DNA of 55,420 nt from JANWKA01 sp035533815. Lineage in GTDB: Bacteria; Bacteroidota; Bacteroidia; Chitinophagales; Chitinophagaceae. The notes under the pieces are model-generated. The model searched no databases. It was not told the DNA's origin and worked only from the letters and a program-made list of their open reading frames with translations. The stretch covers positions 1 through 55,420 of the forward strand of contig DATLTB010000071.1 of assembly GCA_035533815.1 (NCBI GenBank). Direction: 5' to 3'. Below are positions 45,390 to 53,246 of the stretch, piece after piece. Every line of letters begins with the position of its first letter. Position 1 is the first letter of the stretch. The position numbers and the translations under genes were made by a program.

Positions 45390-45761
45390 TTATTCTTCTT
45401 TTTTTTGACTGCGGATCCGGTTGATCTTATCCATCACCCGGAATCCGCTTGCATCCCGGTAAGTTTTCCCGAGGTTGGCGGCAAACATATCCTCGTCCTG
45501 TTCGCTGAATGCCAGGATATCCGCACTATTCACCACCCAGATGTTTACACATCTTTTCCTTCGACCGAATTGTTCCTTGGCGAAAACCAGGGCCATTTCA
45601 GGATTTGGGGCATGCACCCCACCCACATGCTCATGCCTTGCGCCCCTTTTTTCCTGATGGAACACCTCATAAATATTCCAGTTTTCCCCATGGGACAGCA
45701 ATTCCTCTTTACTGTTATCGCTGATATGAAGTCGCTCTATCCTGGGATCAAAAGATGGCAT
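45390..45761 (-). CDS. paaB: Phenylacetyl-CoA epoxidase subunit PaaB
   Basis: 123 residues. The family core is WNIYEVFHQEKRGARHEHVG (about 27-46), followed by VHAPNPEMALVFAKEQFGRR and the C-terminal acidic region. PaaB is a small structural subunit that helps assembly of PaaAC. The gene sits 77 bases after paaA and 23 before paaC. Length and order fit the conserved paaABCD arrangement. Confidence 0.94.
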   Translation of the reverse strand: MPSFDPRIERLHISDNSKEELLSHGENWNIYEVFHQEKRGARHEHVGGVHAPNPEMALVFAKEQFGRRKRCVNIWVVNSADILAFSEQDEDMFAANLGKTYRDASGFRVMDKINRIRSQKKEE

Positions 45762-45838
45762 GGTAAACAGTATATGGGGTAATTCCAGATCCTCTTTTTA
45801 CCGGTCAGCCGGGGTTCTTTTTCCTCCATTGGATCAGA

Positions 45839-46837
45839 TCAGGCCATCGGCATGGATTTTCTTTGCCCGGCCTTCATCAGGGCCAGGCGCACCCAGCGGC
45901 CATGGGATTCCACCCACCTGCGTACATCCAGCCGTTCCTTGTTGCAGGGACCTTCCCCCTGAATGACCCTGAAAAACTGATCCCAGTCAGGTTCCGTGTA
46001 GTCCCACCTGCCGGAGGATTCATTTTTTTTCAGCAATGGATCCGGAAGGGTCATCGCAAGTTCCCAGACTTTGGGAACGTAGGTATCCAGGAACTGATTG
46101 CGCATATCATCATTGCTGGCCATTTTCACTTTCCATTGCATCAGCTTCCCGGAATGGGCCGATATTTTATCGGGGGGGCCGAAGAATTGCATAATGGGGG
46201 GCCACCACCTGTTCAGGGCATCCTGCAGCATGGCCTGTTGACTATGGGTTCCGGCGGCAAGCGAAGCAAAAGCTTCCTGACCCTGCTTGAGATGGAAGCT
46301 TTCTTCATAACAAATCCGTTCCAGGGCACGGCAGTAAGGACCATATGATCCCCTGGCATTGGCCAGTTGGTTAATGATTGCGGCCGCATCGATCAAAAAA
46401 CCGATCACGGTGACATCCGCCCAGGTCTCCGCCGGATAATTGAACACATTGGAATATTTGGACTTGCCGGTAAGCAGGTCATTGATCATGGATTCCCGGC
46501 TCTTGCCCAGGGTCTCCGCGGCATTATACAGTAACTGACCATGTCCGATTTCATCCTGTACCTTAGCTATCAGGGCCATTTTACGTTTAAACCCCGGTGC
46601 CCTGGTTATCCATGTTCCTTCCGGCAAAGCACCGATCACTTCGGAATGCGCGTGTTGCTCGATCAGCCGGATCAGCTGCCGACGGTATTCCGAAGGCATC
46701 CAATCGCCGGGTTCAATTTTTTCTCCTGCCTGTATCTTTTCCTCAAACCGGGTTAATTTTTCCGGATCGTCATGCAGTTGTTCCTGCGCTGAAAGCTTTT
46801 TATCGGGTTCATCAAATATATATCCACCCCCATACAT
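45839..46837 (-). CDS. paaA: Phenylacetyl-CoA epoxidase catalytic subunit PaaA
   Basis: 332 residues. The ferritin-like di-iron site is visible: Glu in RLIEQHAHSEVIGALPEG, QDEIGHGQLL with E-x-x-H, a Glu in RICYEESFHLKQG with E-x-x-H. It is the catalytic subunit, oxygenating the ring of phenylacetyl-CoA. It leads the operon paaA-B-C-D. The reductase subunit PaaE, which normally supplies electrons, is not found in this window, so it may be encoded elsewhere. Confidence 0.95.
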   Translation of the reverse strand: MYGGGYIFDEPDKKLSAQEQLHDDPEKLTRFEEKIQAGEKIEPGDWMPSEYRRQLIRLIEQHAHSEVIGALPEGTWITRAPGFKRKMALIAKVQDEIGHGQLLYNAAETLGKSRESMINDLLTGKSKYSNVFNYPAETWADVTVIGFLIDAAAIINQLANARGSYGPYCRALERICYEESFHLKQGQEAFASLAAGTHSQQAMLQDALNRWWPPIMQFFGPPDKISAHSGKLMQWKVKMASNDDMRNQFLDTYVPKVWELAMTLPDPLLKKNESSGRWDYTEPDWDQFFRVIQGEGPCNKERLDVRRWVESHGRWVRLALMKAGQRKSMPMA

Positions 46838-47148
46838 GAATTCAGGTTTTAGTCTGCTAAGTTACATCTTTCGGGGCCGGCCAGCAAGGGAAGCCATCAG
46901 GGATTCCTTCGGGAAAAAGCAGGAAAAAGAAACTGAAAGATAAAGGCGGATTCAAGTCTCAGATGCAATTTTCGGACGAAGCGCTGTAAACGATCAAATG
47001 TTGATTCAGGAGTAATTTTATGACTCCGCCATTTGGAAAAATCTGATTCATTTTCATCCGGTATCGGGGCATTTGTACCCTGAATAGTCGTTTCACCAAC
47101 CATTCCACAGGAACTGAGAATATCCTTTAATAATTGATAATCAATATA
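46838..47148. other. Intergenic region between paaA and feoA with a possible relic open frame
   Basis: A minus-strand open frame (about 46897-47145) continues in frame directly after the feoA stop codon; a 68-residue ATG-started version covers 46897-47103. It is mildly protein-like (segments SDFSKWRSHKITPESTFDRL, RFVRKLHLRLE) but I recognise nothing. It may be the relic of a longer gene or the untranslated leader of paaA. Confidence 0.3.
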
Positions 47149-47376
47149 TTACAAGATGTCGTCCAGCCAAACATTCTCCGCCTCCGTTTTCCTGAGACTA
47201 AGCTGGTATCCGGCCACAGAAATAGAAATTGGGTCTCCCAATGGCGCTTTTTTTTCCATTTTCACCCTTTCCCCAGGTACGCAGCCCATCTCCATCAGTT
47301 TGAGGTGGATGGCATCTTTCTCAAACATACTAATCACCCCGCTTTTGCCTACCGGAAGTTCTGATAACCGAATCAT
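47149..47376 (-). CDS. feoA: FeoA family ferrous iron transport protein
   Basis: 75 residues starting at ATG 47376 (MIRLSELPVGKSGVI); the frame extends to 47451 but the extra part is non-homologous. The SH3-like FeoA fold is seen in LKLMEMGCVPGERVKMEKKA and PISISVAGYQLSLR. FeoA assists the FeoB iron transporter or acts in regulation. No feoB is visible nearby. A strong Bacteroidota-type promoter lies at 47400-47431. Confidence 0.9.
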   Translation of the reverse strand: MIRLSELPVGKSGVISMFEKDAIHLKLMEMGCVPGERVKMEKKAPLGDPISISVAGYQLSLRKTEAENVWLDDIL

Positions 47377-47399
47377 TTGTTTTTTAGATCTGCCGATGG

Positions 47400-47431
47400 C
47401 AAATTTACGGGAGCTTGTGCACCTGTACAAA
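47400..47431 (-). promoter_or_regulatory. Bacteroidota-type promoter of feoA
   Basis: On the minus strand TTTG (47428-47431) is followed after exactly 20 bases by TAAATTTG (47400-47407). This matches the consensus TTTG-N19/20-TAnnTTTG. The ATG of feoA is 24 bases downstream of the -7 box. Confidence 0.7.
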
Positions 47432-47489
47432 ACCGTATTTTCGTAATTCATTATTAGTGTAATTTTATCCGCCTTTTCTGGAACTTCCT

Positions 47490-47918
47490 ATGGCTGTTCG
47501 TATTTTCCATCCGGGTGTGAAATTGCCCATACGGGTTAAGGCACGCCTAACTCAATTCATTCCTGAATTATTTGACAGGGAAAGAAAGCCGCTCCGGGAC
47601 CTTTCTATCATTTTTTGCACCGATGACCAGCTACTTAGCCTCAACCGGGAGTTTCTCGGACATGAGGATTATACGGATATCCTCACTTTTGATCTTTCTG
47701 TTCCCCCCAGGCAAGGAATGACCGGGGAACTGTATATCAGCGTGGAGCGGGTCAGGGAAAATGCCGCTAAATTTAAGGAATCCTTTGATAATGAATTATA
47801 TAGAGTTATATTCCATGGCATGTTGCATCTTTGCGGCTACAAGGATAAAACCAGGAAAGAAAAGCTTTTAATCAGACAAAAAGAAAATGAATATGTGGAA
47901 ATGTTTTTCGGCAGGTAA
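47490..47918 (+). CDS. ybeY: rRNA maturation endonuclease YbeY
   Basis: 142 residues. The metal-binding motif HGMLHLCGYKD (H-x3-H-x5-H form with the third ligand as Asp-like position shifted, near 109-119) and GHEDYTDILTFDL and GELYISVERV identify YbeY. It processes the 3' end of 16S rRNA and takes part in ribosome quality control. The third histidine of the canonical HGxLHLxGYDH is replaced by the following Lys-Asp (GYKD), as in many Bacteroidota members by recall. The gene is divergent from feoA. Confidence 0.9.
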   Translation: MAVRIFHPGVKLPIRVKARLTQFIPELFDRERKPLRDLSIIFCTDDQLLSLNREFLGHEDYTDILTFDLSVPPRQGMTGELYISVERVRENAAKFKESFDNELYRVIFHGMLHLCGYKDKTRKEKLLIRQKENEYVEMFFGR

Positions 47919-47919
47919 C

Positions 47920-47943
47920 CCCATGTTCCACGTGGAACATGGG
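47920..47943. promoter_or_regulatory. parS-like centromere site 1 (24-bp perfect palindrome)
   Basis: The core TGTTCCACGTGGAACA (47924-47939) fits the ParB-binding consensus TGTTnCACGTGnAACA. The palindrome extends perfectly to 24 bases (47920-47943). It overlaps the start region of the CAP-domain gene, where it also encodes FHVEH. ParB binding is inferred from sequence identity to the conserved consensus. Confidence 0.82.
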
Positions 47944-48516
47944 ATGTTATTAGGGATATTCCTGGTGTTTGCTGGTAAGGCCAACGCCCAGACTTTCCAG
48001 CCAGGGACTATAAAGCAGCAGGAAGTCCAGGTATTTAAGTATATCAATCAGCTCAGGCAGGACCCCCGCAGGTTTTTCAACCAATTTATAATACCCTATG
48101 CGGATTCAGACCGGCGCATCGACAGATCCTATATCCGTAGCCTGAGGGCAATCGTCAACCAGCTGAATACTTTGCCTCCGCTGACTGTTTCCCAGACCAT
48201 GGAAAAAACAGCCCGCTTCATGTCCAGGGACCTGGCCCGGTTCAATGGCAGGAAATTAAGCCACACTTCTTCCGGGGGACTGACCTTTGAGGAAAGGATG
48301 AAAAATGCGGGGGTGGATTGTGCGGGAGAGAATCTCTATTCCGGGATCGACCGGACCCCCCTTCAGATGGTCATGGACCTGCTGATCGACTGGAGGGTGC
48401 CCAGCCTGGGGCATCGGAAAAACCTGCTCAATCCCCGGTATACTTCCATCGGCATAGCGATAGGTAGATTTGGTCAGGGTGGAGAAATCCTCGTCACTGA
48501 CTTCTCCTGCCGGTAA
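47923..48516 (+). CDS. CAP-domain (SCP-like) secreted protein
   Basis: 197 residues if started at ATG 47923; other candidates are 47887 and 47944. The hydrophobic segment MLLGIFLVFAGKANA serves as signal peptide, then a CAP domain: EVQVFKYINQLRQDPRRFF, LSHTSSGGLTFEERMKNAGV, AGENLYSG and LGHRKNLLNPRYTSIGIA. The residues His and Glu of the family cleft are present (SHTS, AGEN). Function unknown. It is flanked on both sides by parS-like palindromes and probably cotranscribed with ybeY. Confidence 0.85.
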   Translation: MFHVEHGMLLGIFLVFAGKANAQTFQPGTIKQQEVQVFKYINQLRQDPRRFFNQFIIPYADSDRRIDRSYIRSLRAIVNQLNTLPPLTVSQTMEKTARFMSRDLARFNGRKLSHTSSGGLTFEERMKNAGVDCAGENLYSGIDRTPLQMVMDLLIDWRVPSLGHRKNLLNPRYTSIGIAIGRFGQGGEILVTDFSCR

Positions 48517-48533
48517 TGTTCCACGTGGAACAT
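48516..48533. promoter_or_regulatory. parS-like centromere site 2 (18-bp perfect palindrome)
   Basis: The core TGTTCCACGTGGAACA recurs exactly at 48517-48532, with one further complementary base pair on each side, 593 bases from the first copy and 53 bases before mnmG. Two exact copies of a 16-base palindrome in 600 bases cannot be chance. In many bacteria parS sites cluster near oriC and close to mnmG (gidA). Confidence 0.82.
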
Positions 48534-48557
48534 CTCCTTCCGGTGGGGTTATAATTG

Positions 48558-48565
48558 TACCTTTG
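48558..48565 (+). promoter_or_regulatory. Candidate -7 promoter box of mnmG
   Basis: TACCTTTG matches TAnnTTTG, 20 bases before the mnmG start. A -33 TTTG is not visible at the proper distance. It lies just after the second parS-like site, so ParB binding might affect it. Confidence 0.45.
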
Positions 48566-48585
48566 TTCCCCCAGAATAAAAAAAT

Positions 48586-50448
48586 ATGTTCCCGGAATAT
48601 GACATTATCGTAGTCGGGGCCGGTCATGCAGGCTGTGAAGCTGCGGCATCTGCGGCAAACCTGGGTTCCCGGGTGTTGCTGATCACCATGAACCTGCAGA
48701 CCATCGCTCAGATGAGCTGCAATCCGGCCATGGGGGGGATTGCCAAAGGACAGATAGTCCGGGAGATTGATGCCATGGGAGGATACTCTGGAATTGTCTC
48801 AGACCGTTCCCTGATCCAATTCAGGATGCTTAACCGCTCGAAAGGCCCCGCTATGTGGAGCCCCAGATCCCAGAATGACCGGATGTTGTTTTCTGCGACC
48901 TGGCGGCAGATGCTCGAGCAGACGCCAAACCTGGATTTTTACCAGGATATGGTCAGCGGACTGCTGATCACCGCCAACCAGTGCCGGGGCGTACGTACCG
49001 GCCTGGGACATGAAATCAGGTCCAGGGCAGTCGTATTGACCAACGGAACTTTTCTCAATGGGGTGATCCATATCGGGGAAAAGCAATTCGGAGGAGGCCG
49101 GGTAGCAGAAAAAGCCGCCACCGGGATCACAGAACAATTGGTGAGCCTGGGTTTTGAATCCAATCGCCTGAAGACCGGAACTCCGCCCCGCGTGGATGGC
49201 AGAAGCCTGGATTATTCCAAAATGGAAAGGCAGGAAGGGGATGCACAAATCACCGGTTTCAGCTACCAAGAGCAGCCAAAGCCTGCTGAACAGCGTTGCT
49301 GCTGGATCACTTATACCAATTCAGCCGTACATGAAACCCTGAAAACGGGTTTTGACCGGTCTCCTATGTTCCAGGGAAGAATCCAGGGAACCGGACCCCG
49401 GTATTGCCCGAGCATTGAAGACAAGATTAACCGTTTCGCAGAAAGGGACCGCCATCAATTGTTTGTTGAACCGGAGGGCTGGAATACGGTAGAAGTATAT
49501 ATTAACGGGTTTTCCACCTCCCTGCCGGAAGAGGTGCAATTTGCCGCGCTGAAACAGGTTCCTGGTTTTGAAAATTGCCGGTTCTTCCGTCCGGGCTATG
49601 CCATTGAATATGATTATTTCCCCCCTATTCAACTGAAATACTCTTTGGAAACCAAGCAGATAGACAATCTCTTTCATGCTGGTCAGATCAATGGAACCAC
49701 CGGTTATGAGGAGGCTGCCTGCCAGGGCCTGGTAGCGGGGATCAATGCCCACCAAAAGGTTCATTCCCTGGAAGCCATGGTCCTGAAGCGGAGCGAAGCC
49801 TATATCGGTGTCCTGGTGGATGACCTGATCAGTAAAGGAACCGATGAACCTTACCGGATGTTCACTTCCCGGGCAGAGTACCGCACCCTGTTACGGCAGG
49901 ATAATGCAGACCTGAGGTTAACTGCTTTTAGCCATTCCCTGGGATTGGCTAAAACAGAAAGACTGGAAAAAGTGGACCGGAAACGGGTGTCCGTGAAGCA
50001 GATCAGGGACTTCCTTGCGCAAATCAGCATTGAACCGGAAATGGTTAACCCGGTCCTTCTGGGTAAAAACTTTCCGCCGATCATCCGGAAACAAAAAGCA
50101 ATTCAGGTCCTTTTACGGCCCGACATGGATATATTTACCATTCAATCCTGCAGTGACCAGTTGAAGGACGCCCTTGCAGGTTACGACCGGGATATGTTGG
50201 AACAGGCGGAGATACAGATCAAATATGAGGTCTATATTGAGAAAGAAAAGGAACTGGTCCGGAAAATGAGTTCCCTGGAGGAACTGATCATTCCGGATAA
50301 TTTCAATTATGACCGGTTGAATTCCCTTTCTACGGAAGCCAGGCAGAAATTTAACCGGATCAGGCCCCGAACCCTCGGTCAGGCTAGCCGGATCAGTGGG
50401 GTAAATCCCAGTGATGTGCAGATCCTGATGGTTTTTATGGGCAGGTAG
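48586..50448 (+). CDS. mnmG: tRNA uridine-5-carboxymethylaminomethyl synthesis enzyme MnmG
   Basis: 620 residues, the family size. FAD-binding GAGHAGCEAA lies near residue 9, followed by CNPAMGGIAKGQIVREIDAM, the GidA signature, and the second signature NGTTGYEEAACQGL at about residue 365. The C-terminal MnmE-binding domain is complete (RPRTLGQASRISG). With MnmE it modifies wobble uridine 34 of certain tRNAs using glycine and folate. In many bacteria mnmG lies close to the replication origin, in agreement with the nearby parS-like sites. Confidence 0.97.
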   Translation: MFPEYDIIVVGAGHAGCEAAASAANLGSRVLLITMNLQTIAQMSCNPAMGGIAKGQIVREIDAMGGYSGIVSDRSLIQFRMLNRSKGPAMWSPRSQNDRMLFSATWRQMLEQTPNLDFYQDMVSGLLITANQCRGVRTGLGHEIRSRAVVLTNGTFLNGVIHIGEKQFGGGRVAEKAATGITEQLVSLGFESNRLKTGTPPRVDGRSLDYSKMERQEGDAQITGFSYQEQPKPAEQRCCWITYTNSAVHETLKTGFDRSPMFQGRIQGTGPRYCPSIEDKINRFAERDRHQLFVEPEGWNTVEVYINGFSTSLPEEVQFAALKQVPGFENCRFFRPGYAIEYDYFPPIQLKYSLETKQIDNLFHAGQINGTTGYEEAACQGLVAGINAHQKVHSLEAMVLKRSEAYIGVLVDDLISKGTDEPYRMFTSRAEYRTLLRQDNADLRLTAFSHSLGLAKTERLEKVDRKRVSVKQIRDFLAQISIEPEMVNPVLLGKNFPPIIRKQKAIQVLLRPDMDIFTIQSCSDQLKDALAGYDRDMLEQAEIQIKYEVYIEKEKELVRKMSSLEELIIPDNFNYDRLNSLSTEARQKFNRIRPRTLGQASRISGVNPSDVQILMVFMGR

Positions 50449-50547
50449 GTCAGGATTAAATATATAATTTAATAAAAATACTTATTAAAAGTATCTTGTA
50501 ATTAAATATATTTCATTTATTTAAATCTCATTTTCGCGAAACTTTGG

Positions 50548-51198
50548 ATGATTTTCGGTATACTGTCCCTGAGTTCCATATCAGGATTGGCCCAACAAAA
50601 AAAATCTATTTCCCTTCACTCCATTCCTTTTCCCCTGTCATTCGGCAGGTTTCAGCCCTTGCATTTCAAAAACTCCGGGATTAGCTTTACCCTTACGGCT
50701 AAAGGGCATACGGATTTATACCGGGCTGCCGATAACTCTTACCAGGTGGATAATGCGCCCAGGTTATCCTTCACTCCGGATGCTGATTTCGTACTATCTG
50801 CGAGGATATCCTTAGTTTTTTCCGATAAATGGGATGCAGGAGGGATTTTGTTGGAATCTGACAGCTTGCATTATATCAAGTTTGCTTTTGAAAAGGATTA
50901 CACGCTACATAACCGGGTGGTCTCCGTGGTGACCAGCCCCTTTTCGGATGACTGCAATTCCATGGAAATCAATAAAGACGAGGTCTATTTCCAAATGGCA
51001 AAAAGCGGGAATATGATCCTGCTCTATGAATCCTCAGATGGAAAACAATGGTACCTGGTCCGCGAACTTCATTTTACCGTTACCGGAAAACCAAAGCTCG
51101 GCTTCCTGGCACAATCGCCCGTAGGTCAAGGGGCTTCTGTAACCTTTTCTGATATCAGGTACAGCACCAAAAGGATAACAGATCCCTACAAACCCTGA
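50548..51198 (+). CDS. DUF1349 domain-containing secreted protein
   Basis: 216 residues with a short signal peptide (FGILSLSSISGLAQ). The DUF1349 concanavalin-like fold shows PFPLSFGRFQPLHFKNSG, DKWDAGGILLESDSLHYIKF and SSDGKQWYLVREL, plus the C-terminal KLGFLAQSPVGQGASVTF. Families of this kind are thought to bind or act on carbohydrate; no catalytic role is known. It stands alone before the tRNA gene, with an AT-rich upstream region holding TTTCGCGAAA at about 50532. Confidence 0.85.
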   Translation: MIFGILSLSSISGLAQQKKSISLHSIPFPLSFGRFQPLHFKNSGISFTLTAKGHTDLYRAADNSYQVDNAPRLSFTPDADFVLSARISLVFSDKWDAGGILLESDSLHYIKFAFEKDYTLHNRVVSVVTSPFSDDCNSMEINKDEVYFQMAKSGNMILLYESSDGKQWYLVRELHFTVTGKPKLGFLAQSPVGQGASVTFSDIRYSTKRITDPYKP

Positions 51199-51238
51199 AG
51201 TCTATCTGCATGGATTTTGCTATTTTCGCTGGATAACA

Positions 51239-51312
51239 GGATCTTTAGCTCAGTTGGTTAGAGTGTTTCCTTGACATGGAAAAGGTCACCGGTTCGAATC
51301 CGGTAGGATCCA
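51239..51312 (+). tRNA. tRNA-Val (anticodon GAC)
   Basis: The cloverleaf is complete: acceptor GGATCTT with AGGATCC, D-arm GCTC...GAGT, anticodon stem TTTCC/GGAAA around loop TTGACAT giving anticodon GAC, and T-arm CCGGT-TCGAATC-CGG. No CCA is encoded. A terminator follows at once. Confidence 0.95.
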
Positions 51313-51313
51313 C

Positions 51314-51343
51314 AAAGCCTTCAGAAATTCTGGGGGCTTTTTT
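51314..51343 (+). terminator. Terminator after tRNA-Val
   Basis: AAAGCCTTCAGA pairs with TCTGGGGGCTTT around a three-base loop (12 pairs, two G-T), ending in T tract. A near copy of the same hairpin stands at 53124-53157. Confidence 0.85.
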
Positions 51344-51500
51344 GTTGGTATTGGCAAAGATAAATTTAAGTGAAAAACCTAACTATCTTCAATCTCTTTG
51401 TCAGGATGGGATCTACCTATCTAAAATTGGAATCAATACTTTTTTAAAATTAATCTAATTTTGTGCAACATTATTTTGCATGAGTTAGCCCTCATCTCAA

Positions 51501-52268
51501 ATGAAACTGGAAACTTTTATACCCTGCGAAGCACTGAAGCCCTTTATAAAGTCATTTATTGTACAGGAAATCTCTGATGAAACAACGTATAAAGTTTTGC
51601 CGGACACAGGATTGGTTACCGGTTTTCAATATCGCGGTAAACTTTCGCGGATTGAGGATAACAAAGCAATCCCGCTATCGGTTTCGGGCATATCCGGATT
51701 GGCCGATCACGCGAGAACGTTTCAAAACTCTGTTCATATCGGTACAGTTTTAGTTTGCTTTAAAGAAGCTGGTGCAGCGCCTTTTTTCAGGCAGCCATTA
51801 CATGAACTATTTAAGGAAAGTATTTCGCTGGATAACTTTATGCTGCGTTCCGAATTGCAATGCCTGGAAGAACAGCTGGCCGAAGCACGCTCAGACCGTG
51901 CCAGGATAATCGTTATCGAAAAATTCCTGGTAGGCAGAATGCAAATTACCGAACCTGACCGGCTGGTTCTGACAGCTTTAACGCTGATACACAAAAGCAG
52001 GGGAAATATCAGGATCGGAGATCTGGCGGAGCGTCTGCACATTAGTCAAAGTCCACTGGAAAAAAGATTTCGCAAAGCCGTTGGCGCTTCCCCCAAAAAA
52101 TTTGCATCCATTGTCAGACTGAAAAATGTCGTAAGCCAATATGATCCGCATAACTCGCTAACAGAGCTGGGGTATGAAGCCGGTTTTTATGACCAGGCGC
52201 ATTTCATTAAAGAATTTAAAACCTTTACCGGCGATACACCAGAAAGTTTCTTTGGCGGTAAAAAATAA
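51501..52268 (+). CDS. AraC family transcriptional regulator
   Basis: 255 residues. The N-terminal half (FIPCEALKPFIKSFIVQEIS, VLPDTGLVTGFQYRG) has the DUF6597/cupin-like pattern found with AraC domains in Bacteroidota. The C-terminal AraC domain (about 155-252) has IRIGDLAERLHISQSPLEKR and LTELGYEAGFYDQAHFIKEF, both HTHs. The gene is in accessory DNA following the tRNA gene; its likely target is the adjacent hemerythrin-like gene. The ligand is unknown. Confidence 0.9.
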   Translation: MKLETFIPCEALKPFIKSFIVQEISDETTYKVLPDTGLVTGFQYRGKLSRIEDNKAIPLSVSGISGLADHARTFQNSVHIGTVLVCFKEAGAAPFFRQPLHELFKESISLDNFMLRSELQCLEEQLAEARSDRARIIVIEKFLVGRMQITEPDRLVLTALTLIHKSRGNIRIGDLAERLHISQSPLEKRFRKAVGASPKKFASIVRLKNVVSQYDPHNSLTELGYEAGFYDQAHFIKEFKTFTGDTPESFFGGKK

Positions 52269-52336
52269 AAAAACGATTTTTTACAATTTCATCTTTTGCA
52301 TAATCCGGACATTTGATAAAACAATTTATCAAAGAC

Positions 52337-53011
52337 ATGCAAAGAATGAAAACTTATGATGTTCCGCATAAAGGATTGCGGAATGCATTATCACAATTAT
52401 CACTTCTGGCTGGAAAAACGAATTATTCAAACCCGCGGGAAACACAAGAACTTTATCAATTAGGGCAGCACGTATTTTCCTTATTGAATGTTCATGCAGC
52501 CGATGAAAATGAAATTACCCTGGCCGAATTAGAAGCCCGTTGTTCAAAATGTTCACAACATGACATTGAGGATCATGAAAAGCTTCATCAAATGCAGGAT
52601 AAACTGGAAAAACTGCTTTCACAAATATATAACCGATCACAAACAGGTCGCAATGTATCGGAGGATGGGGCGGAATTTTATCTGGCGTTCAGCGAATTTC
52701 AGGGTACTTATCTTGAGCATACGGCTGAAGAAGAACGGGTAACGCAGCCTTTATTGTGGAAGTTTTTTACTGATGAAGAGTTGGCTGCTCATCGAGGAAA
52801 GATAATGGCCAAAAACCCACCCCAAACCTTGCTTACCTGGTTCCGTTTTGTAATTCCGGCACAAAATCATGCTGAAAGAATAAGTTTATTAACCGGCTTC
52901 AAAAAAATGGCTTCCGAATCATTCTTTAACGAAGGTTTGGCAACTATACAAAAAGTGCTGACACCAAACGACTATGATGAACTGGAAACAGCATTGGCAC
53001 TCCTACCCTGA
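52337..53011 (+). CDS. Hemerythrin-like domain protein
   Basis: 224 residues from ATG 52337 (52346 is also possible; the TTG at 52313 less so). A four-helix bundle pattern holds several metal-like residues: VHAADENEI near 54, HDIEDHEKLH near 74, FQGTYLEHTAEEE near 128 (H-x3-E), and a later HAE. Hemerythrin-like proteins bind a di-iron centre and sense or carry oxygen or nitric oxide. It follows the AraC-family regulator, which could control it. The order of helices and spacing of the ligands is not fully canonical. Confidence 0.75.
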   Translation: MQRMKTYDVPHKGLRNALSQLSLLAGKTNYSNPRETQELYQLGQHVFSLLNVHAADENEITLAELEARCSKCSQHDIEDHEKLHQMQDKLEKLLSQIYNRSQTGRNVSEDGAEFYLAFSEFQGTYLEHTAEEERVTQPLLWKFFTDEELAAHRGKIMAKNPPQTLLTWFRFVIPAQNHAERISLLTGFKKMASESFFNEGLATIQKVLTPNDYDELETALALLP

Positions 53012-53033
53012 AAATATACGGCAAATTGTTAAG

Positions 53034-53069
53034 TAGCGAAACAAAAAATTTAGAAGACTATATTCGCTA
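53034..53069. repeat. Inverted repeat TAGCGAA/TTCGCTA
   Basis: TAGCGAA (53034-53040) and its complement TTCGCTA (53063-53069) form a seven-base stem with 22 bases between. It lies just after the hemerythrin-like stop. It could be a terminator-like hairpin or the edge of an integrated element. Confidence 0.35.
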
Positions 53070-53123
53070 TTAAACGCAAATCAGAAAGGAAATGGTTCGA
53101 TATATGTACAGTGGGGCCACGAC

Positions 53124-53157
53124 AAAAGCCTTCAGATTAATTTCTGAGGGCTTTTTT
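53124..53157 (+). terminator. tRNA-type terminator copy downstream of the AraC/hemerythrin pair
   Basis: AAAAGCCTTCAGA pairs with TCTGAGGGCTTTT around a six-base loop, followed by T tract. It repeats the AAAGCCTTCAG-type sequence after tRNA-Val. A few bases upstream, GGTTCGA followed by GGGGCCAC resembles a decayed T-arm/acceptor end of another tRNA. No tRNA gene is intact here. Confidence 0.75.
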
Positions 53158-53211
53158 GTTTTTCGGTAGTTGAAGGCAATAGGTCAAAAATCAGATTGAT
53201 TAAATTTAACC

Positions 53212-53244
53212 TTGCAAATTTAATATTTCATGTTAAATTTGCAA
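53212..53244 (+). promoter_or_regulatory. Promoter embedded in a perfect 12-bp inverted repeat, before the second DUF4143 ATPase
   Basis: TTGCAAATTTAA (53212-53223) and TTAAATTTGCAA (53233-53244) are perfectly complementary around nine bases. The left arm contains TTG (53212-53214), the right arm TAAATTTG (53234-53241), a perfect -7 box, with a 19-base spacer. The ATG is six bases after the -7 box, so transcription would start at or beside the ATG (leaderless mRNA). A protein bound to the dyad would cover both promoter elements. Confidence 0.75.
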
Positions 53245-53246
53245 TA

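Noticed and set aside
50449..50547. AT-rich region after mnmG as the replication origin
   Set aside because: It is only 99 bases, and I find no cluster of DnaA boxes (TTATCCACA-like). The parS-like sites suggest origin proximity but this is not the origin itself.
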